64,000 nucleotides of DNA from Legionella rowbothamii. GTDB lineage: Bacteria > Pseudomonadota > Gammaproteobacteria > Legionellales > Legionellaceae. Under the pieces are notes generated by a model. The model did no database searches, was not told the origin of the DNA, and was given only the letters and a program-made list of their open reading frames with translations. The stretch covers positions 186,001-250,000 of the forward strand of contig NZ_CAAAIM010000005.1 of the NCBI RefSeq assembly GCF_900639985.1, given 5' to 3'. The translations under genes and the position numbers were made by a program. Positions 8,491 through 17,334 of the stretch are shown in pieces; position 1 is the stretch's first letter; every line of letters starts with the position of its first letter.

Positions 8491-8790
8491 ATGAAGAAAA
8501 TCTTGTTACTCTGTTTAGGAGCAGGCCTTTTTTACTCAACTTATGCAACTTGTGGCGATGTCAGTGGCAGTGGAACCTATAAAAACAATAATGGCACTGG
8601 AATGAGCACTAATCCACCTTCTAACCCTAACCCTAACCCTAACCCTAACCCTAACCCTAACCCTAACCCTAACCCTAACCCTAACCCTACTCCAAGTAGT
8701 GCTCCTGGCGACAATGATGGTTTGGGAAATGGAGGAAATACGCAAGGGATTGGTACTGATAAAGGTGGTGGTAATGGTCCAGCTCATTAA
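8491..8790 (+). CDS. Small exported protein with (Asn-Pro)11 repeat
   Basis: Encodes 99 residues from ATG 8491 (an in-frame ATG at 8470 adds seven residues but AAGGAGACAATA precedes 8491). The N terminus MKKILLLCLGAGLFYSTYAT is a signal peptide with likely cleavage after Ala in STYA. The mature part has one early Cys, then 11 Asn-Pro dipeptides, then a Gly/Asn-rich tail. No enzyme motif is visible. Proline-rich spacers of this type often bridge cell-wall distance or serve as surface linkers; the function here is unknown. It stands alone between phaC (divergent) and prmA (convergent). Confidence 0.75.
   Translation: MKKILLLCLGAGLFYSTYATCGDVSGSGTYKNNNGTGMSTNPPSNPNPNPNPNPNPNPNPNPNPNPTPSSAPGDNDGLGNGGNTQGIGTDKGGGNGPAH
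8623..8688 (+). repeat. (AACCCT)11 hexamer tandem repeat
   Basis: Eleven perfect copies of AACCCT, identical in unit to the vertebrate telomere repeat read on its C strand. The unit is six bases, so gain or loss of copies keeps the reading frame and only changes the number of Asn-Pro pairs. The complementary strand is (AGGGTT)n and could form G-quadruplexes. All copies are identical, which points to recent expansion. Confidence 0.97.
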
Positions 8791-8868
8791 CCTCGAGCCC
8801 TCAATCGGGGGAGCTGAGTCTGAATAAGGCTTCGCTGCCTGAGCTGGGAGACTATTTATAAATAAATT

Positions 8869-8943
8869 GTAGGTTGGGCCCAAGGCCCAACAAGGGCCTT
8901 AAGCCACCTCAGAAACTTATGTTGGGCCATAGGCCCAACCTAC
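8869..8943. repeat. Dispersed palindrome, long form
   Basis: Outer arms GTAGGTTGGGCC (8869-8880) and GGCCCAACCTAC (8932-8943) enclose two further half copies (GGCCCAAC and GTTGGGCC), making a double hairpin. Related copies are at 24831-24907, 30063-30093 and 44004-44034. It lies between the convergent repeat-protein gene and prmA and may end both transcripts. Confidence 0.85.
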
Positions 8944-8972
8944 CCTCGGAGAAGGGGCTTCGTTTCTGTTTT

Positions 8973-9842
8973 TCACTTACGCGCAAAAACTAATAATGAC
9001 CAGCCATCAAGGTTTTCTTGACGTACCAGCATAAATAGATGCGTATAGGCCTCGATAAGCAGAGGTGCTTGTTCTTGCAGTATTCCAGACACAACCAGCA
9101 GTCCTTCAGGTTGCAGTAATTGTTGGAAACGATCTTTGAGCATCATTAAGGGGGCTAATAGGATGTTTGCAATAATTAAATCCACCGGATTACCCAGTTC
9201 CTCAGGAAAGCTGATGAGGAGTTTATTCGTATCAAGGCCATTAGTCTGTGCATTATTTTGCGTTGCTTGTAAGGCTTGTTGATCAATATCTACTGCATAG
9301 ACTTCCCTTGCTCCTAATTTTAACGAAGCTAAAGACAAAATGCCTGAGCCGCAACCATAATCAATAATCGATTTTTGCTGCAAGGCGGCTTGTTCTAGCC
9401 AAGTTAAACATAAGGAGGTTGTCGGATGAGTACCAGTTCCAAAGGCAAGACCGGGGTCGAGCATCAGATTAACTGCTTCAGGTTCTGGTGGAGTTGACCA
9501 CGTAGGACAAATCCATAAACGTTGGCCGAAACGCTGCGGTTTAAAGTCATCCATCCAGGCTCGCTCCCAATCCCTATCCTCCAGGATTTCTAGCTTTAAG
9601 GCTAATTTAGGATGCATTTGCATTAATTGATCACGGGTATACTGCGCCTGAATAGCCTCAGGAAATAAGGCCTGAATGATTACCTCAGGCCATAAAGGAG
9701 TCGTTCCTGGTTCAGGCTCAAGAACTGGGTTATCGTTTTTATCGGTGAGCATGACGGACAGCGCACCAAACTCTTCCAATTCTTCACTTAATTGCTCTAT
9801 TTGCTCAACAGGGCAATGTTCTATCTTTAATTGAAACCACAC
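8973..9842 (-). CDS. prmA: Ribosomal protein L11 methyltransferase
   Basis: A 289-residue SAM-dependent enzyme that trimethylates L11. The N-terminal domain (1-100) binds L11; the Rossmann domain shows LDPGLAFGTGTHPTT, DYGCGSGILSLASLKLGA (motif I) and NILLAPL (NxLA substrate motif). Length matches the family. It is the last gene of aroQ-accB-accC-prmA: its ATG is four bases after the accC stop. The accC-prmA linkage is common in gammaproteobacteria. The dispersed palindrome at 8869-8943 follows. Confidence 0.96.
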   Translation of the reverse strand: MWFQLKIEHCPVEQIEQLSEELEEFGALSVMLTDKNDNPVLEPEPGTTPLWPEVIIQALFPEAIQAQYTRDQLMQMHPKLALKLEILEDRDWERAWMDDFKPQRFGQRLWICPTWSTPPEPEAVNLMLDPGLAFGTGTHPTTSLCLTWLEQAALQQKSIIDYGCGSGILSLASLKLGAREVYAVDIDQQALQATQNNAQTNGLDTNKLLISFPEELGNPVDLIIANILLAPLMMLKDRFQQLLQPEGLLVVSGILQEQAPLLIEAYTHLFMLVRQENLDGWSLLVFARK

Positions 9843-9846
9843 AATA

Positions 9847-11187
9847 TTAACCTTTCAACATTTTTTCCAGATAATGAATATTTGTACCACCAGCAACAAA
9901 TGATTGGTCGTGGAGAATACGTTGATGCAATTCAATATTCGTTTTTATGCCATCGATAATAATTTCATCCAAGGCATTGCGCATTCGAGCAATAGCTTCT
10001 GCTCGTGTAGCTCCATAACTTATGAGTTTCCCTATCATGGAATCATAATTAGGTGGCACGGTATAGCTACTGTAAATATGCGAATCAAAACGAATTCCTG
10101 GCCCACCTGGCTGATGTAGTAATTTGATCATTCCTGGAGATGGCATAAAGGTCTTAGCATCTTCGGCATTGATTCGACATTCGATTGCATGTCCGCGAAG
10201 CGTAATGTCATCCTGCGTTAGAGTCATTGGAATGTCGCTAGCAATTTTGATTTGTTCTTTAATTAAATCAATACCAGTAATCATTTCGGTGACTGGATGT
10301 TCTACTTGGATACGTGTATTCATTTCAATGAAATAAAAACAACCATCTTGATATAAGAATTCAAAAGTTCCAGCGCCACGATATTGCAATTTTTCACAGG
10401 CTTTAATTACTGCAGTGCCAATTTCTTTGCGCAATTCAGGACTGATGCCCGGAGCAGGAGCTTCTTCGACTACTTTTTGGTGACGCCGTTGCATGGAACA
10501 GTCGCGCTCACCTAAGTGAATCGCTTTTCCTTTACCATCACCAAGTACTTGAAACTCAACGTGGCGAGGGTTTTCCAGAAATTTTTCCATATAAACGGTG
10601 GCATTATTGAACGCTGCTTTAGCCTCACTTCGTGTTAAGGCAATGGCGGTTAACAAATTAGACTCGCTATGGACAACACGCATTCCCCGTCCACCACCGC
10701 CGCCAGCAGCTTTAATAATCACTGGGTAACCAATTTTACGGCCAATTTCGAGGTTATGTTGCTCATCATCGGTTAAAGGACCATCAGAGCCGGGAACACA
10801 GGGTACACCAGCCGCTTTCATTGCATGAATGGCGGATACTTTATCGCCCATCATTCGAATTGTATCCCCGCGAGGACCAATAAATTTAAATCCACTTTGT
10901 TCGACAATATCTGCAAAATCGGCATTTTCCGATAAAAATCCATAGCCAGGATGTATGGCTACGGCATCGGTGATTTCAGCAGCAGAAATAATCGCAGGAA
11001 TATTAAGGTAGCTTTTTTGTGCTGGAGCAGGGCCGATACATACGGTTTCATCCGCAAGTCGAACATGCAGTAGATCTTTGTCTACATCAGAATGCACGGC
11101 GACTGTTTGAATGCCAAGCTCTTTACAGGCACGCAAAATACGAAGCGCAATTTCGCCACGGTTGGCGATAACAATTTTACTGAGCAT
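9847..11187 (-). CDS. accC: Acetyl-CoA carboxylase, biotin carboxylase subunit
   Basis: A 446-residue ATP-grasp enzyme that carboxylates biotin on AccB, the first step of malonyl-CoA synthesis. Motifs: [20 protein letters not shown] at the N terminus, the Gly-rich ATP lid [32 protein letters not shown], and [18 protein letters not shown] with catalytic Glu/Asn/Arg. Length is typical (449 in E. coli). It follows accB by 11 bases. The product works in the cytosol with AccA/AccD, which are not in this window. Confidence 0.97.
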   Translation of the reverse strand: MLSKIVIANRGEIALRILRACKELGIQTVAVHSDVDKDLLHVRLADETVCIGPAPAQKSYLNIPAIISAAEITDAVAIHPGYGFLSENADFADIVEQSGFKFIGPRGDTIRMMGDKVSAIHAMKAAGVPCVPGSDGPLTDDEQHNLEIGRKIGYPVIIKAAGGGGGRGMRVVHSESNLLTAIALTRSEAKAAFNNATVYMEKFLENPRHVEFQVLGDGKGKAIHLGERDCSMQRRHQKVVEEAPAPGISPELRKEIGTAVIKACEKLQYRGAGTFEFLYQDGCFYFIEMNTRIQVEHPVTEMITGIDLIKEQIKIASDIPMTLTQDDITLRGHAIECRINAEDAKTFMPSPGMIKLLHQPGGPGIRFDSHIYSSYTVPPNYDSMIGKLISYGATRAEAIARMRNALDEIIIDGIKTNIELHQRILHDQSFVAGGTNIHYLEKMLKG

Positions 11188-11198
11188 TAGTGCACCTC

Positions 11199-11672
11199 TT
11201 ATTCAATAACAAACAAGACTTGGTCATATTCAACCGGTTCGCCATTTGCTACCAATATTTCAACAACCTTACCTGCGCGGTCGGCTTCAATTTCGTTGAA
11301 CATTTTCATTGCTTCAACAATACATAATACATCTCCAACTTTTACTGACTGGCCAACAGTCACAAAAGGAGGGCTTTCAGGTGATGGAGAAGAGTATAGA
11401 GTCCCTACCATAGGCGAGCGTACTTTATGTCCTGAACTGATCGAGGCAGCAGGTTTGTTTTCTGGTATAGCTGCTGCGGGAGCGCTTGCAACAGGAGCGC
11501 TTGCTTCAACACGAGGGGCTGGAGCAGAAATATAATGAACAGCAGGTGCTTCAACAGGAGCATTACTGTAACGACTTAGTCTTAAAGACTCCTCACCTTC
11601 TTTGATTTCAATTTCAGAAATACCGGTTTCTTCTAATAATTCGATTAGTTTTTTTATTTTACGAATATCCAT
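11199..11672 (-). CDS. accB: Acetyl-CoA carboxylase, biotin carboxyl carrier protein
   Basis: A 157-residue BCCP. The N-terminal helix [20 protein letters not shown] is followed by an Ala/Pro-rich linker (about 40-75) and the biotinyl domain, with the biotinylated lysine in [32 protein letters not shown] is the thumb region. Its ATG overlaps the aroQ stop in TAATG, so translation is probably coupled. It is the carrier for AccC and for the carboxyltransferase. Confidence 0.96.
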   Translation of the reverse strand: MDIRKIKKLIELLEETGISEIEIKEGEESLRLSRYSNAPVEAPAVHYISAPAPRVEASAPVASAPAAAIPENKPAASISSGHKVRSPMVGTLYSSPSPESPPFVTVGQSVKVGDVLCIVEAMKMFNEIEADRAGKVVEILVANGEPVEYDQVLFVIE

Positions 11673-12121
11673 TATTTGGTTCTCTCTAATTCTTCGATAA
11701 TTGAGGTTAATGCAAGCGAATACCCTTGGGCACCCAACCCACTGATGGTGCCTTGGGCAATATCAGAGAAGTATGAGTGATGACGAAAAGCTTCGCGGGA
11801 ATAAATATTACTAAGGTGGACTTCAATAAACGGTATGGCAACTGCACTTAGTGCATCTCGCAAGGCGACACTGGTATGGGTATAACCTGCGGGATTGAAT
11901 ATAATGTAATCAATTTTGTCACCAACGGCTTGTTGAATCACATTGATTAACTCTCCTTCAGAATTGCTTTGATAGCAAGATAGCGCTACCCCTGCGCGAG
12001 TTGCTTCTTGAGTTAAACGAGAATTGATCTGATCTAACGAGAGAGCGCCATAGATATGGGGTTCTCTTGTTCCCAGAAGATTTAGATTGGGCCCATGTAA
12101 GACCAGGATTTTTTTCATCAT
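11672..12121 (-). CDS. aroQ: Type II 3-dehydroquinate dehydratase
   Basis: A 149-residue dodecameric enzyme of the shikimate pathway. [18 protein letters not shown] carries the catalytic Arg and Tyr, [17 protein letters not shown] the Asn/His region, and [19 protein letters not shown] the lid and substrate-binding residues. It heads the aroQ-accB-accC-prmA unit; aroQ-accBC order is widespread in gammaproteobacteria. The first two codons are both ATG; either may be used. Confidence 0.96.
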   Translation of the reverse strand: MMKKILVLHGPNLNLLGTREPHIYGALSLDQINSRLTQEATRAGVALSCYQSNSEGELINVIQQAVGDKIDYIIFNPAGYTHTSVALRDALSAVAIPFIEVHLSNIYSREAFRHHSYFSDIAQGTISGLGAQGYSLALTSIIEELERTK

Positions 12122-12537
12122 TCCGTAATTATAGAATAATTTTTGGCAAATTTTGCCCTATCTTTACGTAATTGTCTATATCTAAGAGGATCTCGGCATG
12201 TTCTCCGCACGTTAGTTTAATTTTTCCAGCATAAGGCCTAAATGAGGCGGGTTGTAAGTCTTTCTTAATTAAACACAAATGCATTTTAGTAATTTCAAAA
12301 ATAATAAAACTGTGCTAGCTTGGATGAGTTTGTTGAGCTGTAGCGGTATGTATACCTAAAAAAGTATATTTGTTCGCCATGAATGTGGTGACGTTTTTTA
12401 GGATTTATAACTTTTTCGGTGTGACTCGCCCTCGAAGCTAACAAGTTATTCCATGGCTTGAATTTTCAGGACGATTATTGGTTTGGAAGGAGAGTTACGT
12501 TTATATGTAGTAGAGTTGCAATTCAAGGAGTTAATTT
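12122..12537. other. 416-base divergent noncoding region before proA
   Basis: Separates the leftward aroQ operon from proA. Features seen: a perfect inverted repeat GGCAAA-T-TTTGCC at 12145-12157 near aroQ, a short GGTAT-GT-ATACC repeat at 12345-12356, and AAGGAG shortly before the proA ATG. No reading frame or known RNA is recognisable. The length leaves room for a long proA leader and regulator sites. Confidence 0.6.
12145..12157. promoter_or_regulatory. Operator-like inverted repeat upstream of aroQ-acc operon
   Basis: GGCAAA and TTTGCC arms flank one T, 24-36 bases before the aroQ start. The position would overlap the promoter or leader of the fatty-acid operon. No specific regulator can be named from sequence alone. 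Confidence 0.3.
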
Positions 12538-14154
12538 ATGCATCATAATTACTATTTGTCCCCTTTAGCCGTTGCTTTGGCTTTAGGAATCGCTTCACCT
12601 GTGCGCGCTGCAGAGCCAATGCCTTTAAATCAGGTATCAATTGCTCAATTAAAACAAAAGTTTACGCTGGCTACTCAAGGCGCTTCTGTTGCCACTGACA
12701 GTTTAAGTTTTATAAAAGAACATACCGATCGCAACAAAATGACCCACGTGCGGATGCAGCAACATTATGCAGGATTTCCTGTGCATGGTGGCTATGCGAT
12801 TCTTCATAGTGTTTATCCAGCAAAATCACTGGGACAAGCCCAAGCAAATGTAGCAATGAATGGCGTTGTTTACCGAGGTTTACAATCTGAATTAGGACAA
12901 CCAGAAGCTTCTTTTGTTAAAAATGCTCCTGTTGCCTTAGAACAATTTAAAGCTCAATACGCAGCGAATGAGTTAAGCGAAGAGCAAGTCGCTCCAATGG
13001 TTTATATTGATGACAAAAATCAAGCACATTGGGCATATAAAGTCAGTGTTTTTGTAACTTATAAAGATAAAATTCCCGCCCGTCCAACAGCAATTATTGA
13101 TGCTAAAACGCACAAGCCCTTTGTACAATGGAATGATGTGAAAACTGCAAAATCAGCTGCTAAAGGCTTTGGTTTTGGTGGAAACCGCAAAGTTGGCGAG
13201 TACAAGTATGATGGTGGCGAGTTCCCTTACTTAGAATTAACTCGTGATGACAGTGCTGCGGCCTGCTTCATGGAAAATACCGATGTTAAAGTTATTGATA
13301 TGCTCCATAAGTACAGTTCAAAAACAAAAGCAATGAAGTTTGATTGTCCAGCCAATGATTCAGGCACCTACATGACTGGTTATAAAGCGGATGGTTATGA
13401 TCGTGATAATGGCGCTGCATCCCCAACAAATGATGCTCTTTATGCAGGCTATGTAATTAAGCACATGTACCACGATTGGTATGGTGTAGAAGCATTGACT
13501 AAGTCTGATGGTTCCCCAATGCAATTAGTAATGCGCGTACATTATGGTCAAGGCTATGAAAATGCTTACTGGGATGGTCGTCAAATGACTTTTGGTGATG
13601 GCGATACCATGATGTATCCATTAGTATCTCTTGGGGTTGGCGGTCATGAAATCAGTCATGGTTTTACCGAACAGCATTCTAACCTTGAATACTATGGCCA
13701 GTCTGGTGGTATGAACGAAGCATTCTCTGACATGGCAGCTCAAGCAGCTGAGTATTATTCTGTAGGGAAAAATACTTGGAGTATTGGAAGTGAGATCATG
13801 AAAGAAGACAGTGGTTACGATGCACTACGCTATATGGATCTCCCAAGTCGTGACGGTGCTTCTATTGATTCTGCTGATGAATATTATGGTGGTTTAGATG
13901 TTCATTATTCTAGCGGAGTATATAACCGTTTATTTTATCTAATGTCTACTACACCTAATTGGAATGCTCGTTTAGCCTTCGACGTAATGGTTAAAGCCAA
14001 TATGGATTACTGGACACCTTATTCGTCTTTTGATGAGGGTGCTTGTGGGGTGATTAATGCTGCATCTGATTTAGGTTATTCTATTGATGATGTGAAAGTC
14101 GCACTAAAAACAGTTGCAATTAATTACTCTCGTTGTTCTGATAAGAGCAATTAA
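12538..14154 (+). CDS. proA: Secreted M4-family zinc metalloprotease (ProA/Msp type)
   Basis: A 538-residue preproprotease. Signal peptide with cleavage near ASPVRA-A (residue 24-25), FTP/PepSY propeptide to about residue 205, then the mature protease. HEISH at 370-374 binds zinc with Glu371 catalytic, and Glu394 in GMNEAFSD is the third ligand. DVHYSSGVYNRLFY contains the transition-state His. This is the layout of L. pneumophila ProA (about 543 residues), the main type II-secreted protease. AAGGAG before ATG gives a good ribosome site. The gene is monocistronic, with a long leader and a strong terminator. Confidence 0.95.
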   Translation: MHHNYYLSPLAVALALGIASPVRAAEPMPLNQVSIAQLKQKFTLATQGASVATDSLSFIKEHTDRNKMTHVRMQQHYAGFPVHGGYAILHSVYPAKSLGQAQANVAMNGVVYRGLQSELGQPEASFVKNAPVALEQFKAQYAANELSEEQVAPMVYIDDKNQAHWAYKVSVFVTYKDKIPARPTAIIDAKTHKPFVQWNDVKTAKSAAKGFGFGGNRKVGEYKYDGGEFPYLELTRDDSAAACFMENTDVKVIDMLHKYSSKTKAMKFDCPANDSGTYMTGYKADGYDRDNGAASPTNDALYAGYVIKHMYHDWYGVEALTKSDGSPMQLVMRVHYGQGYENAYWDGRQMTFGDGDTMMYPLVSLGVGGHEISHGFTEQHSNLEYYGQSGGMNEAFSDMAAQAAEYYSVGKNTWSIGSEIMKEDSGYDALRYMDLPSRDGASIDSADEYYGGLDVHYSSGVYNRLFYLMSTTPNWNARLAFDVMVKANMDYWTPYSSFDEGACGVINAASDLGYSIDDVKVALKTVAINYSRCSDKSN

Positions 14155-14165
14155 TTAATTTGCAA

Positions 14166-14204
14166 AAAAAGGCCTAAGAAGTGTTTTGCTTCTTAGGCCT
14201 TTTT
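14166..14204 (+). terminator. Rho-independent terminator of proA
   Basis: A 16-base perfect stem (AAAAAGGCCTAAGAAG with CTTCTTAGGCCTTTTT) around a 7-base loop, with T residues continuing the 3' arm. It starts 12 bases after the proA stop. The A and T flanks make it potentially bidirectional. Confidence 0.93.
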
Positions 14205-14293
14205 ATTAATTAATATCTTTAAAATAGCTTAGTTAGGCTGTTCGCAACCAGATTTCCCCTAAACCCTAACCAAATCAGGATAGCACCAAACAC

Positions 14294-15160
14294 TCACTTA
14301 TAAAATTCAGTTAACAACTGCCCCATTAGCTCCGGTTTCTCCATGTGGATATGATGTCCGCCTTCTAATTGGTGCACCTTCAGATTTTTCACGGCCTTAA
14401 TTCGGTTTTCCATAATTTTCTCATCAAAGGTAAACCCTTTATCGCTAAGCAATAAATGAGTTTTGGTGCTGATATTTTGCAAACAGGATAGTACTTGTTC
14501 TTCTGTCATGCGTAGTGGGGTAGGGGCGATTAAGCGCCGATCATGACGCCAATAAAAGCGTCCTTCTTTTTTCATTAAACCACGCTCACAAAGAATTCGC
14601 GCAATCTCCATAGAGACATAACCTTTCTGCGAGCGAGTTAACACCGCGCTTTCAAATTGCTCATATCCTTTGGGAACTCGGTGAGTATGGCTAATAAACT
14701 GGGCGTAGTTTGTTAATTGGCTGCAGGCTGTTTTTGCTGGAGATGAAAATGGCCCTAAGGCCTCGATCAGATAAAGGGAATGTAATCGTTCTGGAGCTAC
14801 GCCAGCCACTAAACTGCTCATGCAAGCCCCCATTGAATGACCTAATAAATGTACTTTTTCTAGCTTTAGGGCATTAATTATTTCGATAATAATAAAGATG
14901 CCATCAAAAAAATGATAATTACATCCCGGCGGGAGATGGGAGGAAAGCCCATGTCCCGGTAAATCCACGGCAATCAAGTAAAAATCATTTTGCAAGTATT
15001 GAGCAAGCGGGGCAAAACTGTTGGCATTATCCAACCAGCCATGTAAGGCTAGAATTGCGGGATTTTTGGGGTTCCCCCATGATTTTGCTGCAATTGAGAA
15101 TCCTGGAATAGTGAGCGTAATTTCATGCATTTTATATTTATTAGGTAAGTGACAAGTCAT
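14294..15160 (-). CDS. Alpha/beta-hydrolase
   Basis: A 288-residue (or 278 from Met11) hydrolase of unknown substrate. LALHGWLDNANSF holds the oxyanion loop, LLGHSMGA the nucleophile Ser, and LEGGHHIHMEKPE the catalytic His; the VDLPGHGLSSHLPPG strand-loop is also typical. There is no signal peptide, so it acts in the cytosol. It resembles MEST/SERHL-type serine hydrolases in its short lid. Both ATG 15160 and ATG 15130 are possible; neither has a clear Shine-Dalgarno, and the family alignment begins near MHEITL. It converges on proA. Confidence 0.85.
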   Translation of the reverse strand: MTCHLPNKYKMHEITLTIPGFSIAAKSWGNPKNPAILALHGWLDNANSFAPLAQYLQNDFYLIAVDLPGHGLSSHLPPGCNYHFFDGIFIIIEIINALKLEKVHLLGHSMGACMSSLVAGVAPERLHSLYLIEALGPFSSPAKTACSQLTNYAQFISHTHRVPKGYEQFESAVLTRSQKGYVSMEIARILCERGLMKKEGRFYWRHDRRLIAPTPLRMTEEQVLSCLQNISTKTHLLLSDKGFTFDEKIMENRIKAVKNLKVHQLEGGHHIHMEKPELMGQLLTEFYK

Positions 15161-15345
15161 GATTCAAGTATAAACCAAAAGCGAATGATGGGTTAATATG
15201 ATGTTTTAAAGTGAAAAAATAAGGAGTTTTTGTCTAAGTAATGATGATGTTAGTATTTTTTTCATCCAATTTAATGATATGCTTAATAAGAACTTTAACT
15301 AATATTTAATAACAGAAAAAGTTTCGCGTTAGGAATGGTGAATTG

Positions 15346-16113
15346 ATGCAACAAGCGCACAGCGTGTCCTTGATAACATATAACATCCATAAAGGCTTTG
15401 GAGTTGGAGCCATTCGTTTTTTGCTTCCCAAAATGCGTGAAGCAATTACCAGTTTGAATCCTGATTTTGTTTTTTTACAAGAAGTTCAGGGTGAACATCG
15501 GAAACGTAAAAAACGAATAGATGCCTGGCCTGATTCTACGCAATGCGAATACATCGCCGAAAATATTTGGCCTCATTATGCCTATGCTAAAAATGCAGTA
15601 TACCAATCAGGGCATCATGGGAATGCAATTTTAAGTAAATATGCATTTAAGGACGTAGAGAATATTAATTTAGCAAACATGCGACGTGCTTCTCGAGGCA
15701 TTTTGCATGCTCAACTAGAAGTAAATGGAGTGGTAGTTCATTTATTATGCGTGCATTTAGGGCTTTTTAAACGAGAACGAATGGAACAATCAACTGCCTT
15801 AATGCAGAGGATTAAAGAAGTAGTTCCGGCTCACGAACCGTTGCTTATGGCTGGAGATTTTAATGATTGGCGAAATGTGTTGTCTCAGCCTTTGGCTGAG
15901 GATTTAAATGTGGAAGAGGCCTTTATTTCCTTAGAAGGTCAACATGCCCGCTCTTTTCCGGCGATTCGCCCGGCGCTTTGTGTCGATCGAGTCTATTTCC
16001 GCGGTATGCGAGTACAGGAGGTCGCTTGTTTACAGGGAAAACCTTGGCGAATGCTCTCTGATCATTTACCGCTTTATGCGCGTTTTGAGTTGATAGAAGC
16101 CGTACAAGAATGA
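15346..16113 (+). CDS. Endonuclease/exonuclease/phosphatase family protein (YbhP-like)
   Basis: A 255-residue DNase-I-like metal-dependent phosphoesterase. The motifs appear in order: LITYNIHKGFG (Asn), DFVFLQEVQGE (metal Glu), CVHLGLF (His), AGDFNDW (Asp/Asn) and MLSDHLPLYARF (terminal Asp-His). The substrate cannot be read; family members cut DNA, RNA, sphingomyelin or inositol phosphates. No signal peptide is visible. A TTG directly before the ATG at 15346 is not needed; AGGA lies 11 bases upstream of the ATG. It is 51 bases before the next gene and probably cotranscribed. Confidence 0.87.
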   Translation: MQQAHSVSLITYNIHKGFGVGAIRFLLPKMREAITSLNPDFVFLQEVQGEHRKRKKRIDAWPDSTQCEYIAENIWPHYAYAKNAVYQSGHHGNAILSKYAFKDVENINLANMRRASRGILHAQLEVNGVVVHLLCVHLGLFKRERMEQSTALMQRIKEVVPAHEPLLMAGDFNDWRNVLSQPLAEDLNVEEAFISLEGQHARSFPAIRPALCVDRVYFRGMRVQEVACLQGKPWRMLSDHLPLYARFELIEAVQE

Positions 16114-16164
16114 ATCATAGCTTTGATGCAAGGTTGCCCCATATTATAAGGCGGATTTAAGAAC

Positions 16165-17259
16165 ATGGAAAAAATTGATACTCCTTGCTTAGTAATCGAT
16201 TTGGATAAACTAGAGGCAAACATTAGTCTGATGCAGAAGTTGGCAATACAGATGGGCGTTGCCGTGCGTCCACATTGTAAGACACATAAATGTTCGCGAA
16301 TAGCTAAACTGCAAATTGCAGAAGGAGCTATTGGTATTTCTGCAGCAAAGCTTTCTGAAGCAGAAGTCCTAATTGAACAGGGGATTTCCAATCTTTTAAT
16401 TACTTCACCTATTGTCTCTGAATTCAAACTGAATAAGCTTGCCCTCTGTTTAAAAAGAGCACCAGAGTTGCTTTTAGTACTTGATAATCCGCAAAACGCG
16501 GAGGCTTTAAACCAACTGGGCCAGTCTCTGAATCAACCTATTCAAGTGTTAATGGATATTGATCCAGGTATTGGTCGAACAGGAGTCCATCCTGATAATG
16601 CGTTGAATTTTGCTCGTTTCTTACAAGAACAACCTTGGCTGAGAGTGAACGGGCTTCAATGTTATGCTGGAAATTTACAGCATATTGCGAACTATCAAGA
16701 ACGTAAAGAACTTTCGCTAAAAACCATGGAAATGGCCTCAGAGATTTTTCGTGTGTTAAAATCGTTTTATCCTGAAATGCATATTTTAACCGGTTCGGGT
16801 ACAGGGACTTTTGATATTGATCCTAAGGCGTCTGAAGTGACGGAAATTCAACCAGGTTCTTATACGGTCATGGATGTGCAGTATGAGTGTATAGGTTCTA
16901 AAGACGAGCCTAAGCATTTTAGGCAATTTCAAAATGCCATGACGCTTTTGAGTACGGTTATTAGCAGCAATAGAGTGGAACATGTTACGGTAGATGCTGG
17001 TACGAAAGCTATTTATTTTGATCCTAAGTATCAACCCCGAATTATTAGTCATCCTCATTTATCCTATGATTGGGGTGGATTTGGCGATGAGCATGGAAAA
17101 ATCATTGGCAATGGAATGCTGCCAAGCAATGGGACTTTGATTGAAATGGTAGTCCCTCATTGTGATCCAACGATTAATCTTTATGAGCAATTTGTGATGG
17201 TTCGGAATAATGAGGTGGTTGATGTATGGGAAATTGATTTAAGAGGGAAGTCGCAATAA
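16165..17259 (+). CDS. D-threonine aldolase / DSD1-like PLP protein (alanine-racemase fold)
   Basis: A 364-residue fold-type-III PLP enzyme. DTPCLVIDLDKLEANI opens the barrel; VRPHCKTHKCSRIA carries the Schiff-base lysine (HCKTHK); GIGRTGV is the phosphate loop; the C-terminal PHCDPTINLYEQF is where the family binds its divalent metal through His and a following Cys/Asp. These enzymes cleave D-threonine or D-3-hydroxyaspartate or deaminate D-serine. The substrate is not predictable here. It could help use D-amino acids released from peptidoglycan, but that is conjecture. Confidence 0.87.
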   Translation: MEKIDTPCLVIDLDKLEANISLMQKLAIQMGVAVRPHCKTHKCSRIAKLQIAEGAIGISAAKLSEAEVLIEQGISNLLITSPIVSEFKLNKLALCLKRAPELLLVLDNPQNAEALNQLGQSLNQPIQVLMDIDPGIGRTGVHPDNALNFARFLQEQPWLRVNGLQCYAGNLQHIANYQERKELSLKTMEMASEIFRVLKSFYPEMHILTGSGTGTFDIDPKASEVTEIQPGSYTVMDVQYECIGSKDEPKHFRQFQNAMTLLSTVISSNRVEHVTVDAGTKAIYFDPKYQPRIISHPHLSYDWGGFGDEHGKIIGNGMLPSNGTLIEMVVPHCDPTINLYEQFVMVRNNEVVDVWEIDLRGKSQ

Positions 17260-17276
17260 AAACGTTAGTAACGAGT

Positions 17277-17300
17277 AAGCTGGGCTTCACAGCCCAGTTT
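17277..17300. terminator. Hairpin after the D-threonine aldolase-like gene
   Basis: CTGGGC (17280-17285) pairs with GCCCAG (17292-17297) around TTCACA, extended by AA/TT flanks. It lies 20 bases past the stop and 35 from the end of the convergent aldolase gene. A closely related hairpin is at 34140-34161, so it may be a second dispersed element family. Confidence 0.5.
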
Positions 17301-17334
17301 ACCTTTATGGTCTAACACAGTTTACGCTTTAGTG

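Noticed and set aside
8623..8688. CRISPR array
   Set aside because: The repeats are directly adjacent six-base units with no spacers and no cas genes nearby.
8536..8883. Open frame on the minus strand with an Arg-Val repeat
   Set aside because: It is only the reverse reading of the AACCCT repeat and has no ribosome site or family features; the plus-strand frame has a signal peptide.
10124..10336. Plus-strand small frames inside accC and similar antisense frames in other genes
   Set aside because: They mirror the codon pattern of strong genes on the other strand and show no start site or family match.
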